A DNA stretch of 45,304 nucleotides from Sphaerochaeta sp. UBA5849 (GTDB lineage: Bacteria; Spirochaetota; Spirochaetia; Sphaerochaetales; Sphaerochaetaceae): positions 1-45,304 of the forward strand of contig DJGJ01000029.1 of NCBI GenBank assembly GCA_002432715.1, given 5' to 3'. The translations under genes and the position numbers were made by a program. This document shows, in pieces, positions 41,351 to 45,304 of the stretch. Positions within the stretch are counted from its first letter, which is position 1; the number at the start of each line of letters is the position of its first letter. A model generated the notes under the pieces. The model made no database searches. It saw only the letters and a program-made list of their open reading frames with translations, and was not told the origin of the DNA.

Positions 41351-41974
41351 ATGTACAAACATACAAGCATCATGGTTTTGGCATTGGTCCTGGTTTCTTC
41401 GTTTACCCTCGCGGCACAGCCGATTGAAGAGGTGCAAACAACAACGCCGGTAGCGGTTCAGGCTCTTACAGAAGAACCCGGCTCGACCGCAGAGGGGCTT
41501 CTGTATATGCGTGAGGAAGAAAAACTGGCCCGCGATGTCTACATCGCCCTCTACGAGAAATGGGGTTTGCGGACATTCTTAAACATTGCAGAGTCTGAAC
41601 AGCAGCACATGGATGCCGTTGGAGCACTGCTTGCAGCACGCAATATTGAAGATCCTGTTGCAGGCTCTGATTTCGGTGAGTTCAAGAATACCGATTTGGC
41701 CGCCCTGTACAGTTCCTTGGTGAGTCAGGGAATGCAATCTGCTTCTGAAGCATACAGGGTAGGGGCCATCATCGAGGATTTGGACATCTATGATTTGAAG
41801 GAGTACCTTTCAAAAACCACCGATGAAGCAGAAATATGGGTCTATACCAATCTTTTGAAGGGATCGGAGAACCATATGCGCACCTTTACCAAGCAGCTGG
41901 AACGGTACGGCATCACGTACACGGCTCGTTACATCAGTGATGCAGAACTCCAAGCCATCCTGTCAGGAAGGTGA
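41351..41974 (+). CDS. Secreted DUF2202 ferritin-like-domain protein
   Basis: A 207-residue exported protein. A signal peptide (hydrophobic to ...SSFTLAAQ) is followed by a short Thr/Pro/Glu-rich linker and a DUF2202 domain of the ferritin-like helical class. Acidic/His positions fit this class: MREEEKLARDVYIALYEKWG, AESEQQHMDAV and SENHMRTF. Function in the family is unknown; a metal- or oxygen-related envelope role is possible. ATG 41351 has AAAGGAG upstream. The 3' end overlaps the convergent acyltransferase gene by 12 nt. Confidence 0.85.
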   Translation: MYKHTSIMVLALVLVSSFTLAAQPIEEVQTTTPVAVQALTEEPGSTAEGLLYMREEEKLARDVYIALYEKWGLRTFLNIAESEQQHMDAVGALLAARNIEDPVAGSDFGEFKNTDLAALYSSLVSQGMQSASEAYRVGAIIEDLDIYDLKEYLSKTTDEAEIWVYTNLLKGSENHMRTFTKQLERYGITYTARYISDAELQAILSGR

Positions 41975-43282
41975 TTGAACAACAGCCTCCAACACACTTG
42001 GCGGGGCGACTTCCTGCTCCTTGCTGTAAAAGGCGAATAATTCCTCGGTTGCCAGAGCAATTTTGGTGACCGAGAATTTTTGTTCCTTCGGATAGATGTA
42101 GTACGTATCTTCCAGGGTGGACAGGTCGATGCAATCCCCCTTGCCGAAGTACTCATACTCGATATGGCATGAGTACATCGACAGGGGTGTCTTGGCGAGC
42201 AGGAACCCCTCCTTGCCGAACATTCCCTCCAGCTTGAATCCTTGCATGTCGTGGATCAGCAGAGCTTCCCCGAGGGGAATGTATCCCTTTGCATTGGGGA
42301 GGGCTTCTACATATACTTTGGTTTTCAGGTTGTAGGTTCCCCCCTCAATCTGGGCGCGAACCTGCTTGCGTTCGAACTCATACCAATCGGGGATGTGGGA
42401 GAATTCAGTGACCAAGTCTTTTTCATCATCGGCCTTCTGTACGGCCTGCAACTCACCATACTCGGTCATCTCCCACGCTTTATGGCAGGCTGAGCAACCG
42501 ATGCGAGTCCCTTCGCTGTATGTTGTATACTCGCTCAGGCAGTGGGGACACTGATACAGCGGCTTGTGCAGGCCTTCGGCACGCTTTGCGTAGCTGATAC
42601 GGATCTTGTTCTCCTTCTGCCACCGGTATTCATCGTACTCGAAGGCTTTCCTGATTGCTGCATTGATGTGTGAGACTGAACTTTTTGCCAAATCTTCCTT
42701 GGTGAACAGCAAACTGTAATCGGCTTCGATACGGTTGCCCCTGTCCTTCAAATTCCATGCAGGACTGCTCAGATAGTGCCCATGCATGTTGAGCATGACT
42801 ACCGGCACCCCCAACAGCTTTGCCATCTTCCCCAGAGAGTCAGGCAATACTGCGGTGGTGCCCACCAAAGAATACCGTGCCTCCGGGTACAGGGCTAGAA
42901 CGTCCTTGTTGACGATAAGTACTTCTCGAATCTGCCGTATCAACTGCAGGTCGTTGGTAAACTTTCGTTTGCAGATGCCGCCGGCGTTACGCAGCAGCCA
43001 CTCACGCTTGAGAAAGCCGTCGATGGCGACCACATAGTTGGCCCGATATGGAAAGAGGGCTGCGGTGGTGACTTTGAAATCGATGAATGCATGGTGGGTG
43101 CACAAGAGTAGAAACGGGGGTTTGATCCCTTCCATGTTGATACGGTTGATTTTCAACCGATGAGCCCACACAGTAGGATAACTCAAGAGCCAAGTCACCG
43201 GCCGCAGGTAGTGGCGCTGGCGTATGGGCTTTTTCTTCATATCGAATCGCTTGGCTTGCTGCAGTTTCTCAAATCCTGTCAT
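41963..43282 (-). CDS. PlsC-like acyltransferase with zinc ribbon
   Basis: A 439-residue protein. The N-terminal 240 residues look like a 1-acyl-glycerol-3-phosphate acyltransferase: HHAFID (H63, D68) supplies the H-x4-D motif and YPEARYSLVG a second block. A four-cysteine zinc ribbon follows (C245, C248, C263, C266) and then about 170 uncharacterised residues. It presumably acylates a lipid or glycerol-type acceptor at the membrane. ATG 43282 uses AAGGAT upstream; the frame to 43420 adds non-family residues. Confidence 0.82.
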   Translation of the reverse strand: MTGFEKLQQAKRFDMKKKPIRQRHYLRPVTWLLSYPTVWAHRLKINRINMEGIKPPFLLLCTHHAFIDFKVTTAALFPYRANYVVAIDGFLKREWLLRNAGGICKRKFTNDLQLIRQIREVLIVNKDVLALYPEARYSLVGTTAVLPDSLGKMAKLLGVPVVMLNMHGHYLSSPAWNLKDRGNRIEADYSLLFTKEDLAKSSVSHINAAIRKAFEYDEYRWQKENKIRISYAKRAEGLHKPLYQCPHCLSEYTTYSEGTRIGCSACHKAWEMTEYGELQAVQKADDEKDLVTEFSHIPDWYEFERKQVRAQIEGGTYNLKTKVYVEALPNAKGYIPLGEALLIHDMQGFKLEGMFGKEGFLLAKTPLSMYSCHIEYEYFGKGDCIDLSTLEDTYYIYPKEQKFSVTKIALATEELFAFYSKEQEVAPPSVLEAVVQSPS

Positions 43283-43408
43283 CAAGAGCCATCCTTTAGG
43301 ATGATATATACAGTATGGTACAGTCTGTCGATAACCCTGGCAAGTCCCAAGGATGAAGCCATTGGACAAGGGCCGGGATTTTTGTATGATGGACCGATGG
43401 AGAAAATT

Positions 43409-44509
43409 ATGGACACCCATACCTTATACAGTCTTGCCAAGGTCTATTCCGATGCCGCCGTATCCTCTGTATTCTCAGAGAATGATCTCATCTGTGTCAT
43501 TGCCGAGGATAAGACGCCCTACTATGTTTCCCTTGTCGACGCCACCTTTGCCGCCTACCGAGGGGAAAAAGGACTTACCGGATACCTTGCTCTCTCCCTT
43601 TCAGACGATGAAAGCGACTCCTTGGAGTACTTGGAGATGGAACAGGTGCAGGAGTGCCTGCTCTGTATTCTCAACAACTCAAGGGAGGATATCGAGGATG
43701 CCGATTACCAAGCCATCGTAGAGAGCGGAGTCTTTTTCGAAGATGGCATGTACCCCCAGTTCCGCAGCAAGCTGCAGTATCAATATCCATGGTACATCGA
43801 GCAGGATGAGGCCAAAGATCTCATTCTTATCTTTCGCGCCTTACTCTTTGCAAAAGAGTACTTTGCATCCTATAAGAAGACGAGCAAGACAAACTCGTTC
43901 TCTCACTGGCTGGACTCTCTGAATCTCAAGGAGAGTGGGGGCAAGGAGTATATTCCCTGTATTGAAGAGCAGGACGGGGCATTTGTCGTGACAGCAAAGA
44001 TTCTTCAGGATGAATCCTATGGATTCTCATATCCCCAGGCGTTTTTCACCAATGAGGAGAAGCAGCGGTACTACAAGCGCATGCGCTCCAAGCCTGGAAA
44101 GATTCTGTATACCGCCACCGGCATGCTTCCCGAACCAATGTTGGGAGAGAATGGCGCGCGACCGCTCTTTCCGATTTATCAGTTGATCTATGACCCCCAG
44201 GACCATCAGATTCTCGACATCTTCATAGTGGAGGACTATGAAAAAGAGCATGGAGCCTTTATCAGCCATCTGCTGGATATCTTTGAGAAAGCAGGAAAAC
44301 CCCAGGCCATCCACTGCTTTGGCAAACGCACGCTTCCGCTCCTGGAGAAAATCGGCCCCCAGATGGGAATCATGGTGGTTGATGGCGGGAAGAATGAGGA
44401 GATTGACTCGATTCTCATGGATATGATGCATGCCTTGTTCACCGAAGACGAGCATGAACATCACCACCATGGGGATGGTTGCACCTGCCATCACGACCAC
44501 GAAGAATAA
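43409..44509 (+). CDS. Uncharacterised protein with His/Cys-rich metal-binding tail
   Basis: A 366-residue soluble protein. I do not recognise its main domain with confidence; it resembles the large uncharacterised proteins sometimes labelled DUF6930/DUF7309, which often end in a SEC-C zinc motif. Here the last 20 residues are instead His/Asp/Cys-rich (EHEHHHHGDGCTCHHDHEE) and likely bind zinc, nickel or a similar metal. ATG 43409 is preferred because TGGAG lies six bases upstream. The AEC transporter gene follows 9 nt later and is probably in the same operon. Confidence 0.72.
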   Translation: MDTHTLYSLAKVYSDAAVSSVFSENDLICVIAEDKTPYYVSLVDATFAAYRGEKGLTGYLALSLSDDESDSLEYLEMEQVQECLLCILNNSREDIEDADYQAIVESGVFFEDGMYPQFRSKLQYQYPWYIEQDEAKDLILIFRALLFAKEYFASYKKTSKTNSFSHWLDSLNLKESGGKEYIPCIEEQDGAFVVTAKILQDESYGFSYPQAFFTNEEKQRYYKRMRSKPGKILYTATGMLPEPMLGENGARPLFPIYQLIYDPQDHQILDIFIVEDYEKEHGAFISHLLDIFEKAGKPQAIHCFGKRTLPLLEKIGPQMGIMVVDGGKNEEIDSILMDMMHALFTEDEHEHHHHGDGCTCHHDHEE

Positions 44510-44518
44510 AGGCCAAGC

Positions 44519-45304
44519 ATGATATTCTCAACCGCTTTTTCGGTCCTCTTTCCCTTGTTCGCAAAAATCGCCCTTGGGTATGGTATTCGGAGCCTGAAGA
44601 TTCTATCCGAAAAAACACTGAAGGAGATGAACAACGTGGTGTTTCGTGTCTTTTTACCCACGTTGCTCTTTTCAAACATCTACAAGACCGACTTTTCAAC
44701 CATCACATCTTTCAATTTATTGTGGTATTCGGTTCTTTCCTTGATTGTGATGGTGAGCTTCTATATGCTGCTTATCCCCCGTCTGGAACCGGAAAATGCG
44801 AAGCGTGGAGTGCTGGTGCAGGGGATTTGCCGAAGCAATTTCATTTTCTTTGGAATGCCGATGGCCGCCACCTTGTATGGGGGAACCAGTGCAGGCATCG
44901 CTTCCCTGATGGTCGGTATCGTGGTGCCAATGATCAACATGCTCAGTGTCATTATCTTGGAGTATTTCCGGGGTAATAAGCCAAATCTAAAAAACATTCT
45001 CAAAGGCATTGTTCTCAACCCGATTGTAATCGGGGGAGCACTGGGGCTGCTGTGTGCCATTGTCGGCATTAAGCTGCCTCCAAGTCTTGAAGGGGTTATC
45101 TTTGAAATTGCCGACATTGCAACCCCGCTTGCATTGGTAATCCTCGGAGCCTCGGTGACATTCTCTTCTGTGAAAGTAAACAGGAAACCATTGATCATCG
45201 GTATCCTCAATAGATTGGTAGTAGTTCCTGCAGTAGGTATTACTATAGCAATCTTGGTAGGCTACAGAGACCTCGAGTTGATTCTCTTGATGGCAATGTA
45301 TGCC
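44519..45304 (+). CDS. AEC-family (auxin efflux carrier) transporter, 3' end cut by window
   Basis: An open frame of 262 codons from ATG 44519 to the window edge with no stop. The product is highly hydrophobic with at least seven membrane segments and typical AEC features: ALGYGIRSLKILSE, NNVVFRVFLPTLLFSNIYK, NFIFFGMPMAATLYGG and LNPIVIGGALGLL, plus an IADIATPLALVILGASV repeat. AEC proteins export or import small organic anions such as malate; substrate unknown. The gene starts 9 nt after the preceding stop and is probably cotranscribed. Confidence 0.9.
   Translation, partial: MIFSTAFSVLFPLFAKIALGYGIRSLKILSEKTLKEMNNVVFRVFLPTLLFSNIYKTDFSTITSFNLLWYSVLSLIVMVSFYMLLIPRLEPENAKRGVLVQGICRSNFIFFGMPMAATLYGGTSAGIASLMVGIVVPMINMLSVIILEYFRGNKPNLKNILKGIVLNPIVIGGALGLLCAIVGIKLPPSLEGVIFEIADIATPLALVILGASVTFSSVKVNRKPLIIGILNRLVVVPAVGITIAILVGYRDLELILLMAMYA

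Overview
The window reads as a compact, gene-dense bacterial chromosome segment. Gene content suggests a spirochaete of the Sphaerochaeta type: a fermentative, sugar-degrading heterotroph. This assignment is inferred from gene content and protein character, not from a database search. The main pointers are a parABS locus, a cyclophilin-FKBP fusion of a kind described in Treponema, flavodiiron oxygen detoxification, and many sugar-catabolic genes. No phage, insertion sequence or CRISPR array is visible.

Layout. (1) 1-4756: two parS sites, a NifU-like scaffold gene, then an apparent operon parA-parB-immunophilin-radA. (2) 4889-8249: divergent traB-like and lysO-like genes, then a divergent pair of a hypothetical gene and a YgjP-type metalloprotease. 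(3) 8304-16189: a flavodiiron protein, an operon for amino-sugar and peptide breakdown (nagA, pepD, C26 amidase), then ygiQ followed by a MATE pump. (4) 16247-22220: lipid kinase, a trehalase-like glycosidase, djlA, and the dnaX-ybaB-recR replication/repair operon. (5) 22290-24591: a decayed M23-like pseudogene, a PAS-GGDEF cyclase, and a stable-RNA operon with all four serine tRNA types, one arginine tRNA and the SRP RNA behind one strong promoter. (6) 24671-30405: membrane M28 peptidase, YigZ, aldo/keto reductase, membrane Nudix protein, deoC and an enlarged thymidine-kinase-like gene. (7) 30625-41218: a sugar-acid region with a TIM-barrel sugar isomerase, intracellular GH28, a three-gene ABC importer, KDPG aldolase, KDG kinase and kdgF. 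(8) 41351-end: a secreted DUF2202 protein, a PlsC-like acyltransferase with a zinc ribbon, an uncharacterised protein with a His-rich tail, and an AEC transporter cut by the window edge.

How it works together. GH28, KdgF, KdgK and KDPG aldolase form most of a route from (oligo)galacturonides through 2-keto-3-deoxygluconate to pyruvate and glyceraldehyde-3-phosphate. A KdgR-like palindrome lies between the divergent aldolase and kinase genes. The ABC importer in the middle is a candidate uptake system, but its substrate cannot be read from sequence.

The most notable cross-cutting signal is regulatory. At least six genes (start codons at 6082, 6163, 7532, 16189, 24671 and 31503) have no Shine-Dalgarno sequence. 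Each has a sigma70-like promoter with exactly 17 bp between hexamers and a -10 box ending 6-9 nt before the start codon. This predicts leaderless mRNAs. Neighbouring genes with clear Shine-Dalgarno sequences lack this arrangement.
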